A stretch of DNA of 64,000 bases from G020353115 sp964389685 (GTDB lineage: Bacteria > Bacteroidota > Bacteroidia > Bacteroidales > VadinHA17), in the NCBI GenBank assembly GCA_964389685.1, contig CAYMFM010000008.1, positions 1-64,000 of the forward strand, in the 5' to 3' direction. A model generated the notes under the pieces. The model was not told the DNA's origin. It did no database searches and saw only the letters and a list, made by a program, of their open reading frames with translations. Within the stretch, counting starts at the first letter, position 1. Each line of letters begins with the position of its first letter. This document shows, one piece after another, positions 17,631 through 27,326 of this stretch. The position numbers and the translations under genes are program-made.

Positions 17631-19178
17631 GTGTTGAAGAAAGGGCTGATTTTTTTTGTCATCGATCTGCTGTTGGTCACCTTTTCCTTCCTGCTAATTA
17701 CCTGGATAAGGCCGGGGAGTGTGGGTAGTTATTTTTCCCGGTATTACCTCTCCTTTATCATTTTTATTGTGATCTGGATTGGATCATCCATCCCTTTTAA
17801 AAAATACGCTCCGCTAAGAAGTCCCACCTTTAAAAACGTTATTCTGCCAATCGTTATCAGCAACCTGGTTGCCCTTGGTACGATCAGCGTATTAATGTAT
17901 TTCTTCCGGACTACCTACTACTCCCGTACAATCGTTTTGGGGACAATATTGTTGGCCAGTTTTTTTGAATTCCTTTTTAGCAGCCTCTATTTCTTCCTTA
18001 AAATCGCCATTGAATATCAGAACCCGCCGGATAATGAATACCTGGCTCTCAGGGCACAACAGTTAAACGGAAATTCCAATCATGCTGATATTTTTGAAGC
18101 AATGCCTGAAAACGGAAAAGCAATTGAATTATCCGGGGAACTCAGAAAACCCATCATTGATGAGTGCGGAGAGGAAGGATTATCTTTTATCTTGAAAAAC
18201 AATTGTTGCGAATCGGAGGAAACGTTGCTTGTAGCGACTACAACATCATTTAATATTGCAACACAACCCGATAACCGGTACCGGGCCATCATCAACCTTA
18301 AACGGATCAACGATATCGCTTACCTGAACCGGTTCTTCGAAGCGGTAAATTCCAAAATTCCTAAAAACGGAACCTTCATCGGATGTGTGGAAACAAAAAA
18401 CCTAAGGAAGCAACGGATCTTTAAAAAATACCCCTTTCTCCTGAATTATTTTTACTATTACTTTTTGGATTTTCCGGTAAAACGCCTGATGCCGAAATTT
18501 AAAATCACATCGGGTTTGTATCATTTCCTCACCCGTGGCCAGAACCGGGTGATTACCCGTGCCGAAACGCTCGGGCGGCTTATTTCCTGTGGATTTGATA
18601 TCGTCAATGAAGCATACATCGATTCCCTGTTCTATTTTGCAGTAAAGAAAGTCGGGGAACCCTCCTTTGACCCCAACCCTACCTACGGTCCATTGGTCAG
18701 ACTGAAACGTATTGGCAAAGAGGGTAAGGCTATCAAAGTACTTAAAATGAGGACTATGCACCCATATGCCGAATACCTTCAGGATTACATGTATAAGATG
18801 CATAACCTGACCGAGGGAGGTAAATTCGATTTTGACTTCAGGGTGTCAACACAGGGAAGAATCATGAGAAAACTCTGGATTGATGAACTGCCAATGCTGT
18901 TCAACTGGTTTAAAGGTGACCTGAAACTGGTTGGAGTGCGGCCCATCAGTGAGCATTATTTCAACCTGTATGATAAAGAAGTCCGTGAAAAGAGAACAAA
19001 ATACAAACCCGGTCTTATACCTCCTTTCTATGCCGACCTGCCAAAAAGCCTCGGGGAGATACAGGAATCGGAAATGCGTTACCTTGAAGCGTATGAAAAA
19101 AAACCGTTCAGAACCGACTGGAGATATTTCTGGAAGGCAATGTATAATATTGTGATAAAGAGAGCCCGGAGCCAATAG
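17631..19178 (+). CDS. polysaccharide-initiating sugar transferase (PF02397-like)
   Basis: 515 residues, start GTG at 17631 (TTG at 17634 is possible; no ATG is near). Four N-terminal transmembrane segments occupy about 1-130, then a variable soluble region, then a C-terminal bacterial sugar-transferase domain (about 340-515) with the core KLWIDELPMLFNWFKGDLKLVGVRP. Such phosphoglycosyl transferases move a sugar-1-phosphate onto undecaprenyl phosphate to start capsule, O-antigen or exopolysaccharide repeats. The usual arginine-rich 'KR..D' start of the domain is weakly conserved, so this is a diverged member. It is preceded by a TGAC repeat array and a clean promoter. Confidence 0.85.
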   Translation: MLKKGLIFFVIDLLLVTFSFLLITWIRPGSVGSYFSRYYLSFIIFIVIWIGSSIPFKKYAPLRSPTFKNVILPIVISNLVALGTISVLMYFFRTTYYSRTIVLGTILLASFFEFLFSSLYFFLKIAIEYQNPPDNEYLALRAQQLNGNSNHADIFEAMPENGKAIELSGELRKPIIDECGEEGLSFILKNNCCESEETLLVATTTSFNIATQPDNRYRAIINLKRINDIAYLNRFFEAVNSKIPKNGTFIGCVETKNLRKQRIFKKYPFLLNYFYYYFLDFPVKRLMPKFKITSGLYHFLTRGQNRVITRAETLGRLISCGFDIVNEAYIDSLFYFAVKKVGEPSFDPNPTYGPLVRLKRIGKEGKAIKVLKMRTMHPYAEYLQDYMYKMHNLTEGGKFDFDFRVSTQGRIMRKLWIDELPMLFNWFKGDLKLVGVRPISEHYFNLYDKEVREKRTKYKPGLIPPFYADLPKSLGEIQESEMRYLEAYEKKPFRTDWRYFWKAMYNIVIKRARSQ

Positions 19179-19256
19179 TTTTTTGTTTCATTATATACAT
19201 AAGTATAACTCAAAAATGCTATTTCGGGTAATTATGATTATTTTGTATTCCTTTGT

Positions 19257-19264
19257 TACCTTTG
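19257..19264 (+). promoter_or_regulatory. -7 promoter element TAccTTTG for the Wzi-like gene
   Basis: An exact TAnnTTTG match, 35 bp before the ATG at 19300. Confidence 0.5.
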
Positions 19265-19299
19265 TCCTTAACCAATAGACTCATACAGAATATCCAGTG

Positions 19300-20883
19300 A
19301 TGAAACGACTCGTTTATATTGGTCTGTTTATTCTTTCAATCACGAAGGGCTATCCACAGGAGGTGTATCAGCACATTTCCAATACCTCGATTTATCAATT
19401 CATAGACGAGTTAGCCAATCAACAAATCATCGATATTAACAGTGCCGTAAAACCTTATACCCGGAGGCTCATAGCGGAGAAACTATCAGAAGCAAATGCC
19501 AGAAGGGAGGAGCTTAACCCACGACAACAAAAAGATCTCGATTTTTACCTGAAGGATTTTCATAAGGAGCTGAAACCCGATAAGCATTTTAAGAAACGGC
19601 TTGACCTGTTCTACTACAAAGATTCCCTCTTCACCTTCTCACTCAATCCCATCCTGGGGATCCAATACTGGACAAATAATAACGGTTCGGTCTATCACCG
19701 GTGGAACGGGGCTGAAACATTTGCCTACATTGGTAAACATGTCGGGATCTATGCCAGCCTGAGGGACAATCATGAGAATAAAAAGATCTCGGAATACGAT
19801 CAAATAACACAGCGTTTCGGAGCAAATTATAAAGCAAAATACGATTACAGTGAAATGCGGGGAGGAATTACCTTTTCGTGGAAGTGGGGATCTTTCGGAC
19901 TGATCAAAGATCATTTCTCCTGGGGTAACAATTACAACGGAGCAAATATCTTTGCGGGAAGAACCCCATCCATTTCACAGGTACAACTTCACCTTGAACC
20001 CGCTAAATGGCTCGAATTCACCTATACACATGGCTGGCTGGTCTCAGAAGTGGTGGACAGCACAAGAAGCTTTTATTACGCCACTCCGCATGGCGATGAG
20101 TACCGCAAGGTTTACCACAATAAATACCTGGCTGCCAACATCTTTACCATCAAACCGTTTGAGCGATTCCGGTTCTCTTTCGGGAATTCCATCATTTACG
20201 ACCACGAGATCGAAGCCGCCTACCTTACCCCATTCTTCTTCTTCAAATCGATTGACCATACGCTGAATTCGGGGATTGACAATCAGAACTCCCAAATGTT
20301 CTTTGATATCAGTTCACGTCAGATCAACCACCTCCACCTTTATGCCACGCTATTCCTGGATGAAATAGCGATTGGGCGTATGTTTGATCCGGACGAACAC
20401 TCCAATTTTTACAGTGCAAAGCTGGGTTTCCGGCTATCCAATTTCCCCCTGCAGAACCTGTCGTTAACCACCGAATATACCCAGACCAATCCGTTGGTTT
20501 TCAGGCATTACGTTTCAACCCTGACCTTCGAATCAAACCAGTATAACCTGGGTCATTACCTCAAGGACAATGCCAGGGAACTTTTTCTTTCCCTCGAAGC
20601 AAAACCCATTCGCGGACTTACCCTGCATCTTTCCTATACCTTTGCCCAGAAAGGACCGGATCATACTGCACTGGACTCTGATCGCCTTGGTTTACCCTTT
20701 ATGGAAAGCATTGAATGGGAGAGTAAAATGTTCGCCTTCCGAACACGCTATGAGGTCATTAATGACGGGTATGTCTTTGCGGAGTATATGCACCGCAACG
20801 TGGATGGCGTAACGGAATATCTACCCGAAATCTGGCAGGGCACAACCAATACCTTCTCGTTTGGAGTGAATTTCGGATTTTAA
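19300..20883 (+). CDS. Wzi-like capsule assembly outer-membrane barrel protein
   Basis: 527 residues from the ATG at 19300; a GTG one codon upstream is the only alternative. Signal peptide KRLVYIGLFILSITKGYPQ, then a short helical region (about 30-100) and a long series of amphipathic beta strands rich in Tyr/Trp/Phe ending in FSFGVNFGF, as in outer-membrane barrels. Motifs such as RGGITFSWKWGSFGLIKDHFSWGNN fit the Caps_assemb_Wzi family, which anchors or organises surface polysaccharide. It follows the sugar transferase on the same strand, supporting a capsule or exopolysaccharide role. Substrate unknown. Confidence 0.78.
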   Translation: MKRLVYIGLFILSITKGYPQEVYQHISNTSIYQFIDELANQQIIDINSAVKPYTRRLIAEKLSEANARREELNPRQQKDLDFYLKDFHKELKPDKHFKKRLDLFYYKDSLFTFSLNPILGIQYWTNNNGSVYHRWNGAETFAYIGKHVGIYASLRDNHENKKISEYDQITQRFGANYKAKYDYSEMRGGITFSWKWGSFGLIKDHFSWGNNYNGANIFAGRTPSISQVQLHLEPAKWLEFTYTHGWLVSEVVDSTRSFYYATPHGDEYRKVYHNKYLAANIFTIKPFERFRFSFGNSIIYDHEIEAAYLTPFFFFKSIDHTLNSGIDNQNSQMFFDISSRQINHLHLYATLFLDEIAIGRMFDPDEHSNFYSAKLGFRLSNFPLQNLSLTTEYTQTNPLVFRHYVSTLTFESNQYNLGHYLKDNARELFLSLEAKPIRGLTLHLSYTFAQKGPDHTALDSDRLGLPFMESIEWESKMFAFRTRYEVINDGYVFAEYMHRNVDGVTEYLPEIWQGTTNTFSFGVNFGF

Positions 20884-20918
20884 GCTGTACCACTTTTTAT
20901 TACAAAGTATACCCGGTA

Positions 20919-21929
20919 TTATTCATTGTGCTCGTACAGAAAAATCTTTGCGGTTTCTGAAATGCTCTGCTTTACCGGTTTAAAATCGATGCCTGTCAGA
21001 TCCCTGATTTTTTTATTTGAAAAACAGGTTTTATGGTGTGCTGACCGTGCGGTGTCCCTGGTAAAGAGCTGTGGTCTGAACAGAAGTTTACTCACCAGCC
21101 AGTCACTGCGCCAGGTCATGCCGGTGAGAAAAGGAGGGGCATAGTGTTTCGGCGGTTTTTTACCCAACGCGTTTGCAACAAGCGTGAAAACCTCCCGGTA
21201 AGAGAGATTTTCAGACGACAGGATAAAACGCTCCCCTGAAATGGTACTCTCCATCATGGTAATCATTGCATGGACCACATCCCACACATCTACATACCCG
21301 GTCATACCGCAGGTGTAGAAACTCAACCCCTTCCAAACGGGTTTAAAAATAGTGGAACTGCTCCTGTTCCAGTCGCCGGGTCCAATAACAATCGACGGAT
21401 TGACGATCACAGCGTTTAACCCTTCCCCAATACCTCTCCATACTTCCATTTCTGATCGGTACTTGCTGACAGAATAAGCAGAACGGTGCTTTGAATATTT
21501 CCAGATCACGGTTTCATCCACCGCTTCCCCCTGGCGGTAACCGATAGCAGCGGTTGAGCTGACAAAACAGAGCTTTCTTATTCCTCTCTCCAGGCATGCA
21601 TTTACCACGTTTGCTGTTCCGGAAACATTATTTTCCATCATCTGCTGCTTCTGCTGGGTTACAAAGGAGACCATTGCAGCACAGTGGTAAACCCGTTCAA
21701 CTCCCTCCATCGCTTCAGTGAGCGAGTCAGGGTTCAACAGATCTCCTTCAACCCAATCGATGCGTGAAAACAACTCTTCAGAATCCTCGGAATAATAGGA
21801 GAAGGTTTTCTTTACACGTTCGAGATTGCTGGTGGATCTTCTGATCGCTTTCACAGGCTTCCCCTGGCTTACCAATTCATAGAGGAGGTGCGATCCGATG
21901 AGACCGGTACCGCCCGTTACCAAATCCAT
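20919..21929 (-). CDS. NAD(P)-dependent epimerase/dehydratase (extended SDR)
   Basis: 336 residues. The Rossmann motif TGGTGLIGS is at residues 5-13 (TGxxGxxG of extended SDRs). The active-site YSVSK (Tyr-x3-Lys) is near residue 152, and a preceding SSTAA supplies the catalytic Ser. It resembles dihydroflavonol-4-reductase/3-beta-HSD-like SDRs more than UDP-sugar epimerases. Substrate cannot be assigned. It is convergent with the Wzi-like gene, so belonging to the polysaccharide block is uncertain. Confidence 0.85.
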   Translation of the reverse strand: MDLVTGGTGLIGSHLLYELVSQGKPVKAIRRSTSNLERVKKTFSYYSEDSEELFSRIDWVEGDLLNPDSLTEAMEGVERVYHCAAMVSFVTQQKQQMMENNVSGTANVVNACLERGIRKLCFVSSTAAIGYRQGEAVDETVIWKYSKHRSAYSVSKYRSEMEVWRGIGEGLNAVIVNPSIVIGPGDWNRSSSTIFKPVWKGLSFYTCGMTGYVDVWDVVHAMITMMESTISGERFILSSENLSYREVFTLVANALGKKPPKHYAPPFLTGMTWRSDWLVSKLLFRPQLFTRDTARSAHHKTCFSNKKIRDLTGIDFKPVKQSISETAKIFLYEHNE

Positions 21930-22092
21930 ATTTGCGTTTTTTGATGTATTACCGGTTCGAAAGGTAATCAGTTGTTTTGATATTTACTAACGCGCAGTAT
22001 TCAAAAATAATCCTGCCGATTTACCTGGATAGAATGGCCCATTTGATATAAAAATGCAGATTTGTAAGTCCGGGAATGTCTTCTATTTTTTT

Positions 22093-22100
22093 TACCTTCG
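22093..22100 (+). promoter_or_regulatory. possible -7 element TAccTTcG for ribE
   Basis: A seven-of-eight match to TAnnTTTG, 38 bp before the ribE ATG. The leader is too short for an FMN riboswitch. Confidence 0.35.
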
Positions 22101-22137
22101 CAGATTGATCAAAAAAACAATTAAAAATTAAGATATC

Positions 22138-22734
22138 ATGTTCTCAGGAATTGTTGAAGAAGCAGCCAAAGTGGTTAATCTTGAAAAAGAGCAGGAGAAT
22201 CTCCACATTACCATGGAGTGCTCTTTTGTCGATGAACTAAAAATCGATCAGAGCATTTCGCATAATGGAGTGTGTCTGACAGTTGTAAAGAAAGAAGGGA
22301 AAACCTATACGGTTACGGCAATTAAAGAGACCCTGGTAAAATCAAATCTCGGAAAATTGCAGATCGGTGATAAAGTTAACCTTGAGCGAAGTCTGAAGAT
22401 CGACAGTTTGCTGGATGGTCATCTTGTACAGGGTCATGTTGATCAAACCGCGGTATGTACCGAAGTAAAAGAGGCGGAAGGAAGCTGGTATTATACGTTT
22501 GAATATGAACCCGCACAGGATGATTACATTACGGTGGAAAAAGGTTCGATCTCTGTTAATGGGGTTAGCCTGACCGTTATTAATTCAAAAGACAAATCAT
22601 TCCAGGTAGCGATCATTCCCTATACTTACGAAGTCACTAATTTTCATCAGATCCAGGCAGGAACCATTGTTAATCTTGAATTCGATATCATCGGAAAATA
22701 TATCGCCAGGATTATGAAACAACAATTGCTATGA
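22138..22734 (+). CDS. ribE: riboflavin synthase, alpha subunit
   Basis: A 198-residue protein with the two tandem lumazine-binding repeats of riboflavin synthase: MFSGIVEE with SISHNGVCLTVV in repeat one, and GHLVQGHVDQ with GSISVNGVSLTV in repeat two. It dismutates two 6,7-dimethyl-8-ribityllumazine molecules to riboflavin in the cytoplasm. Length is normal. Its stop overlaps the start of the histidine kinase gene (ATGA), so the two are translationally coupled. No other rib gene is in the window. Confidence 0.96.
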   Translation: MFSGIVEEAAKVVNLEKEQENLHITMECSFVDELKIDQSISHNGVCLTVVKKEGKTYTVTAIKETLVKSNLGKLQIGDKVNLERSLKIDSLLDGHLVQGHVDQTAVCTEVKEAEGSWYYTFEYEPAQDDYITVEKGSISVNGVSLTVINSKDKSFQVAIIPYTYEVTNFHQIQAGTIVNLEFDIIGKYIARIMKQQLL

Positions 22735-23771
22735 AAAGTCTTACACCACGACAAATTGCATTTATCATATCCTTTGCCACAGCATTGCTTACAACAGCTA
22801 TATTGCTCCTTTTCCAATACCTGATACTATCTTACAGTTGGTATTACCTGTTGGCTACAATTGGCATACTATTTATCCTGATGTTTTGGGGCATATTATC
22901 CCTGCTCAATTATTTTATTACTGAAAAGATCAATCCAATCTATAAAACCATTCGTAATATCAGTGTACCGGAAAAAGTGCTTCATGGAGATTTTTCAGGA
23001 AGAGACATCATATCCGAAGTAAAAGATGAAGTGATCAATTGGGCAAAAGGAAAAATACAGGAAATCAATCAGTTAAAGCAGATGGAAAAGTATCGTAAGG
23101 AGTTTCTGGGAAATGTATCCCATGAACTGAAGACACCCATTTTTAACATCCAGGGATATGTGCTTACGTTACTGGATGGCGGTTTGGAAGATGCATCGAT
23201 AAACCGGATGTATCTCGAACGTACTGAAAAAAGTATCAACCGCATGATCTCCATCGTGGAAGATCTTGAAATCATCTCCCGCCTGGAATCCGGTGAGCTG
23301 AAGCTGATGAAAGAGAAATTTGATATCGTTCGTCTCGTTGAGGAAGTTGTTGAGACCCAGGAGATGAGAGCACAAGAGAAAAAGATCAGGTTAACAATAA
23401 AGGGGGGAATAGAAAGGAAAATCTTTGTTCGTGCTGATAAAAAAAGAATTTATGAAGTCCTCAACAACCTGGTAATCAATTCGATGATTTACGGCATAGC
23501 GGGTGGAAGAACGACTATTTCTTTCAGCGATATGGGAGATAACATTCTGATCGATGTGACCGATAACGGTATCGGGATACCGGAAAAGGACATTCACCGG
23601 ATTTTTGAACGATTTTACCGGGTCGATCGCAGCCGCTCCCGGCACTATGGGGGAACCGGTTTGGGCCTGTCCATAGTAAAACACATTATAGAGGCTCATA
23701 ATCAGACAATTAACGTAAGAAGCTCAAAAGAGAAAGGAAGTTCTTTTGCCTTTACTCTGAAAAAAGCCTGA
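22731..23771 (+). CDS. membrane sensor histidine kinase (PhoR-like)
   Basis: 346 residues. Two transmembrane helices lie near the N-terminus (about 10-32 and 36-60), with almost no periplasmic loop. HisKA domain with H-box NVSHELKTPIFNIQGY (phospho-His near 131), N-box NNLVINSMIYG, G1 DNGIGIP and G2 GTGLGLSIVKH. The minimal sensor suggests it reads a membrane or cytoplasmic cue. No response regulator is adjacent, so it is an orphan kinase coupled to ribE by a 4-bp overlap. The partner and signal are unknown. Confidence 0.92.
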   Translation: MKSLTPRQIAFIISFATALLTTAILLLFQYLILSYSWYYLLATIGILFILMFWGILSLLNYFITEKINPIYKTIRNISVPEKVLHGDFSGRDIISEVKDEVINWAKGKIQEINQLKQMEKYRKEFLGNVSHELKTPIFNIQGYVLTLLDGGLEDASINRMYLERTEKSINRMISIVEDLEIISRLESGELKLMKEKFDIVRLVEEVVETQEMRAQEKKIRLTIKGGIERKIFVRADKKRIYEVLNNLVINSMIYGIAGGRTTISFSDMGDNILIDVTDNGIGIPEKDIHRIFERFYRVDRSRSRHYGGTGLGLSIVKHIIEAHNQTINVRSSKEKGSSFAFTLKKA

Positions 23772-23804
23772 TTTTGGTTTTTATTGCCAATTCTTCTACC
23801 TTTG
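23772..23804 (+). promoter_or_regulatory. ileS promoter, TTGG / TAccTTTG
   Basis: TTTTGG near 23772-23777 and TAccTTTG at 23797-23804 are separated by about 20 bp, a good match to the Bacteroidota -33/-7 pair. The ileS ATG is at 23848. Confidence 0.65.
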
Positions 23805-23847
23805 TGGACTTCTAAAAAAGAGAGTAAAAAAGTAACAGTGCAAAACG

Positions 23848-26800
23848 ATGGGTTCAACTTTTCCTGAATATAAAACATTCGATCTTGCAGACATCAACAA
23901 AGAGGTGCTGAAGATCTGGGATAAAAATGATACCTATCATAATACATTAGAAGCCACCAGGGGAAAACCGGCATTTGTCTTCTATGAAGGCCCACCTTCG
24001 GCAAATGGAATGCCAGGGATACATCATGTCATTGCCAGAACCATTAAGGATATTTTCTGCCGGTATAAAACCATGCAGGGATTTTATGTTGAACGGAAAG
24101 CCGGATGGGATACTCATGGCCTTCCGGTTGAATTAAGTGTTGAGCAGGACCTCGGCATTACCAAGGAAGATATTGGGCAAAAAATCTCCGTTGAGGAGTT
24201 CAATAAAGCCTGCAAAAAGGTTGTCATGAAATACACGGACGCATGGGAGGATCTCACCCGAAAAATGGGTTACTGGATCAGCATGGAAGATCCATACATA
24301 ACCTATGACAACCGGTATATCGAAACACTGTGGTATTTGTTAAAAAAATTATACGAGAAAAAACTGCTCTATAAAGGGTATTCAATCCAACCTTATTCAC
24401 CAGCTGCCGGTACCGGTCTCAGCACACACGAACTGAACCAACCCGGCTGCTATCGTGATGTCAAGGATACAACGGTTGTTGCCCAGCTCAAGATCATCCG
24501 AAATGAACAGTCTGAATTCCTGTTCAAGAATATCGACAGTGAACTCTATTTTCTCGCCTGGACAACCACTCCATGGACATTGCTTTCCAATACAGCATTG
24601 GCTGTTGGCAAAGGTCTTCACTATGTTAAGGTCAGGACCTTCAACCAGTATACCGGCGAACCCATTACCGTTATCCTTGCTAAAGATCGTTTCCGGTACT
24701 ACTTCCCTGAACGGGATGAGGGACTTCGGTTGGAAGAGTATAAAAAGGGATATAAAAACATCCCCTACAAGATCCTTTCCGAGTTTCTGGGTGCTGACCT
24801 TGAAGGAATTCGTTATGAACAGCTCATGCCCTTCCAGCAGCCGAAAGAAGGGGATGCATTCCGAGTGCTTATTGGTGATTTTGTGACCACGGAAGAGGGA
24901 ACGGGAATTGTTCATATTGCCCCAAGTTTCGGTGCAGATGACTTCCGGATCGCACAGGAAAATGGGATCGGATCACTTACCCTGGTTGATAAACAAGGGA
25001 AATTCGTTGAGGGTGTGGGTGAATTTTCCGGCCGTTTTGTTAAAAATCAATACGACAATAACCTGACGGAAAAAGATCCTACTGTTGATGTGGATATATC
25101 GGTTGATCTGAAATTAAACAACAAAGCATTCAAAATTGAAAAGTATGTTCACTCCTATCCACATTGCTGGAGGACCGACAAACCGGTATTGTATTATCCG
25201 TTAGATTCCTGGTTTATAAAGACCACGGCACTGAAGAAGCGTATGATGCAATTGAACGAAACCATCAATTGGAAACCCCCTTCAACCGGAATCGGGCGAT
25301 TCGGGAAATGGTTGGAAAACCTGGTTGACTGGAACCTGTCACGCTCCAGATATTGGGGAACGCCCCTGCCGATTTGGAGGACCGAAGACAGAAAAGAACA
25401 GCTCTGCATTGGCTCGGTAAAAGAACTGAAAGGTGAGATCGAACGATCAATGGAAGCCGGGATCATGAAAAAGAATCCATTGGAGGATTTTATCCCGGGC
25501 GATAATTCAAAAGAGAATTATGAAAAATTTGACCTCCACCGGCCCTTTGTAGATGAGATCATTCTCGTTTCACCCAGCGGAAAAAAGATGTTTCGGGAAC
25601 CCGATCTCATTGATGGATGGTTTGATTCTGGGGCAATGCCCTATGCACAGGTCCACTATCCATTCGAAAACAAAGAAAATTTCGGGAAAATCTTTCCCGC
25701 TGATTACATTGCCGAGGGAGTAGATCAGACCCGTGGATGGTTTTTTACACTTCATGCCATTGCGGTCATGCTTTTTGATTCCGTGGCGTTTAAAAACATC
25801 ATTTCAAACGGACTTGTTCTTGATAAAGACGGGGCAAAGATGTCAAAACGGCTGGGGAATGTCGTTGATCCTTTTGAAACCATCGAAACCAATGGCTCCG
25901 ACCCGCTCCGATGGTATCTGATCACCAATGCTCAACCCTGGGATAACCTGAAATTCGATCCCACCGGTGTGGAAGAGGTGAAACGCAAATTTTTCGGAAC
26001 CCTGTTCAATACCTACTCATTTTTTGCACTGTATGCTAACGTTGACGGATTTATTTATAAAGAAGAAAAGGTCCGGGTGAACGAAAGACCGGAGATCGAT
26101 CGGTGGATCATCTCGCTGCTGAATTCCCTGATCAAAGAGGTGCAAGAGAGCCTTGACAATTACGAGCCTACAAAAGCTGGAAGGGCTATACAGGATTTTG
26201 TAACTGAAAACCTCAGTAACTGGTATGTGCGGCTAAACCGAAAACGATTCTGGGGCGGCGAATATTCGATGGATAAAATCGCTGCTTATCAAACCCTGTA
26301 TCTCTGCCTGGAAACCGTTTCCAGGCTCTCAGCACCCATATCTCCGTTCTATATGGACAAGTTGTTCTGTGATTTGAACCGTGTTTCCGGGAATCATGAC
26401 GCTGTATCGGTCCACCTGGTTGCTTTCCCTGAATGCGATGCCCGCTTGATTGATACAGAGTTGGAAGAGAAAATGGCCCTTGCCCAGAAAGTTTCCTCAA
26501 TGGTTCTCGGTCTTCGCCGAAAAGTGAACATCAAGGTACGCCAACCATTGCAAAAGATCAGAATTCCCGTTTCCAACTTCGATGATAAAGAGAAACTGGA
26601 AGCTGTCGAAAATATTATCCTTCCCGAAGTAAATGTAAAAGAATTGGAAATCATTACGGATGAAAAGGATAGCCTGATCGTGAAACGAATTAAACCAAAT
26701 TTCAAGTTGCTTGGACCCCGTTTTGGTAAAGAGATGAAACAGGTTACTCAATTAATCGGTCAGTTCAGCCAGGAAGATATTCACGAAATTGAAGAAAAAG

Positions 26801-27216
26801 GACACCATACCATTCAGGTTGATGATGTAAACCGGGAAATAAAACTATCTGAAGTAGAGATATTTACTGAAGATATTCCGGGTTGGCTGGTGGCAAACGA
26901 AGGTCAACTGACGGTTGCTCTTGATATCAATGTGACCGATGAATTGAAGGAAGAAGGCATTGCACGTGAACTGATCAACCGTATTCAAAACATGAGAAAG
27001 GAGAACGGTTTCGATGTAACGGATAAGATTACCATCCAAATTAAGAAGCATACAGCGCTAAATAACGCCGTGAAACACCATGCTCACTACATTGCTTCCC
27101 AGACACTGGCAACCAAGGTGGACCTGGTGGATCAACCGGACGATAAAAAGGCGAAAACCATTGAATTGGAAGAAGGGGTAAATACAATCATTACTATTCA
27201 GAGAATAAACACATAA
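23848..27216 (+). CDS. ileS: isoleucine--tRNA ligase
   Basis: A 1122-residue class Ia synthetase. The signature region is GPPSANGMPGIHH (HIGH equivalent, about residues 49-61), with the substrate-discriminating AGWDTHGLPVE. The editing (CP1) domain follows with FLAWTTTPWTLLSNTALAV. The KMSKR loop is AKMSKRLGNVVDPFE. The length and sequence type match the long, eukaryote-like IleS common in Bacteroidota, a class associated with mupirocin insensitivity. That resistance association is family knowledge and not tested here. It has its own promoter after the ribE-kinase pair. Confidence 0.97.
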   Translation: MGSTFPEYKTFDLADINKEVLKIWDKNDTYHNTLEATRGKPAFVFYEGPPSANGMPGIHHVIARTIKDIFCRYKTMQGFYVERKAGWDTHGLPVELSVEQDLGITKEDIGQKISVEEFNKACKKVVMKYTDAWEDLTRKMGYWISMEDPYITYDNRYIETLWYLLKKLYEKKLLYKGYSIQPYSPAAGTGLSTHELNQPGCYRDVKDTTVVAQLKIIRNEQSEFLFKNIDSELYFLAWTTTPWTLLSNTALAVGKGLHYVKVRTFNQYTGEPITVILAKDRFRYYFPERDEGLRLEEYKKGYKNIPYKILSEFLGADLEGIRYEQLMPFQQPKEGDAFRVLIGDFVTTEEGTGIVHIAPSFGADDFRIAQENGIGSLTLVDKQGKFVEGVGEFSGRFVKNQYDNNLTEKDPTVDVDISVDLKLNNKAFKIEKYVHSYPHCWRTDKPVLYYPLDSWFIKTTALKKRMMQLNETINWKPPSTGIGRFGKWLENLVDWNLSRSRYWGTPLPIWRTEDRKEQLCIGSVKELKGEIERSMEAGIMKKNPLEDFIPGDNSKENYEKFDLHRPFVDEIILVSPSGKKMFREPDLIDGWFDSGAMPYAQVHYPFENKENFGKIFPADYIAEGVDQTRGWFFTLHAIAVMLFDSVAFKNIISNGLVLDKDGAKMSKRLGNVVDPFETIETNGSDPLRWYLITNAQPWDNLKFDPTGVEEVKRKFFGTLFNTYSFFALYANVDGFIYKEEKVRVNERPEIDRWIISLLNSLIKEVQESLDNYEPTKAGRAIQDFVTENLSNWYVRLNRKRFWGGEYSMDKIAAYQTLYLCLETVSRLSAPISPFYMDKLFCDLNRVSGNHDAVSVHLVAFPECDARLIDTELEEKMALAQKVSSMVLGLRRKVNIKVRQPLQKIRIPVSNFDDKEKLEAVENIILPEVNVKELEIITDEKDSLIVKRIKPNFKLLGPRFGKEMKQVTQLIGQFSQEDIHEIEEKGHHTIQVDDVNREIKLSEVEIFTEDIPGWLVANEGQLTVALDINVTDELKEEGIARELINRIQNMRKENGFDVTDKITIQIKKHTALNNAVKHHAHYIASQTLATKVDLVDQPDDKKAKTIELEEGVNTIITIQRINT

Positions 27217-27326
27217 CTGGCTATTATTCTTTTGGTTAGACTCGGTTTTCCGGAGCAGATCAAAAATGGTAAAATGTACGGTGTTTTATTAGAAATTTGT
27301 TATATTTATATAAAAATAAGAGCGCC

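Noticed and set aside
22101..22137. FMN riboswitch before ribE
   Set aside because: The leader is only a few dozen bases and lacks the conserved RFN elements.
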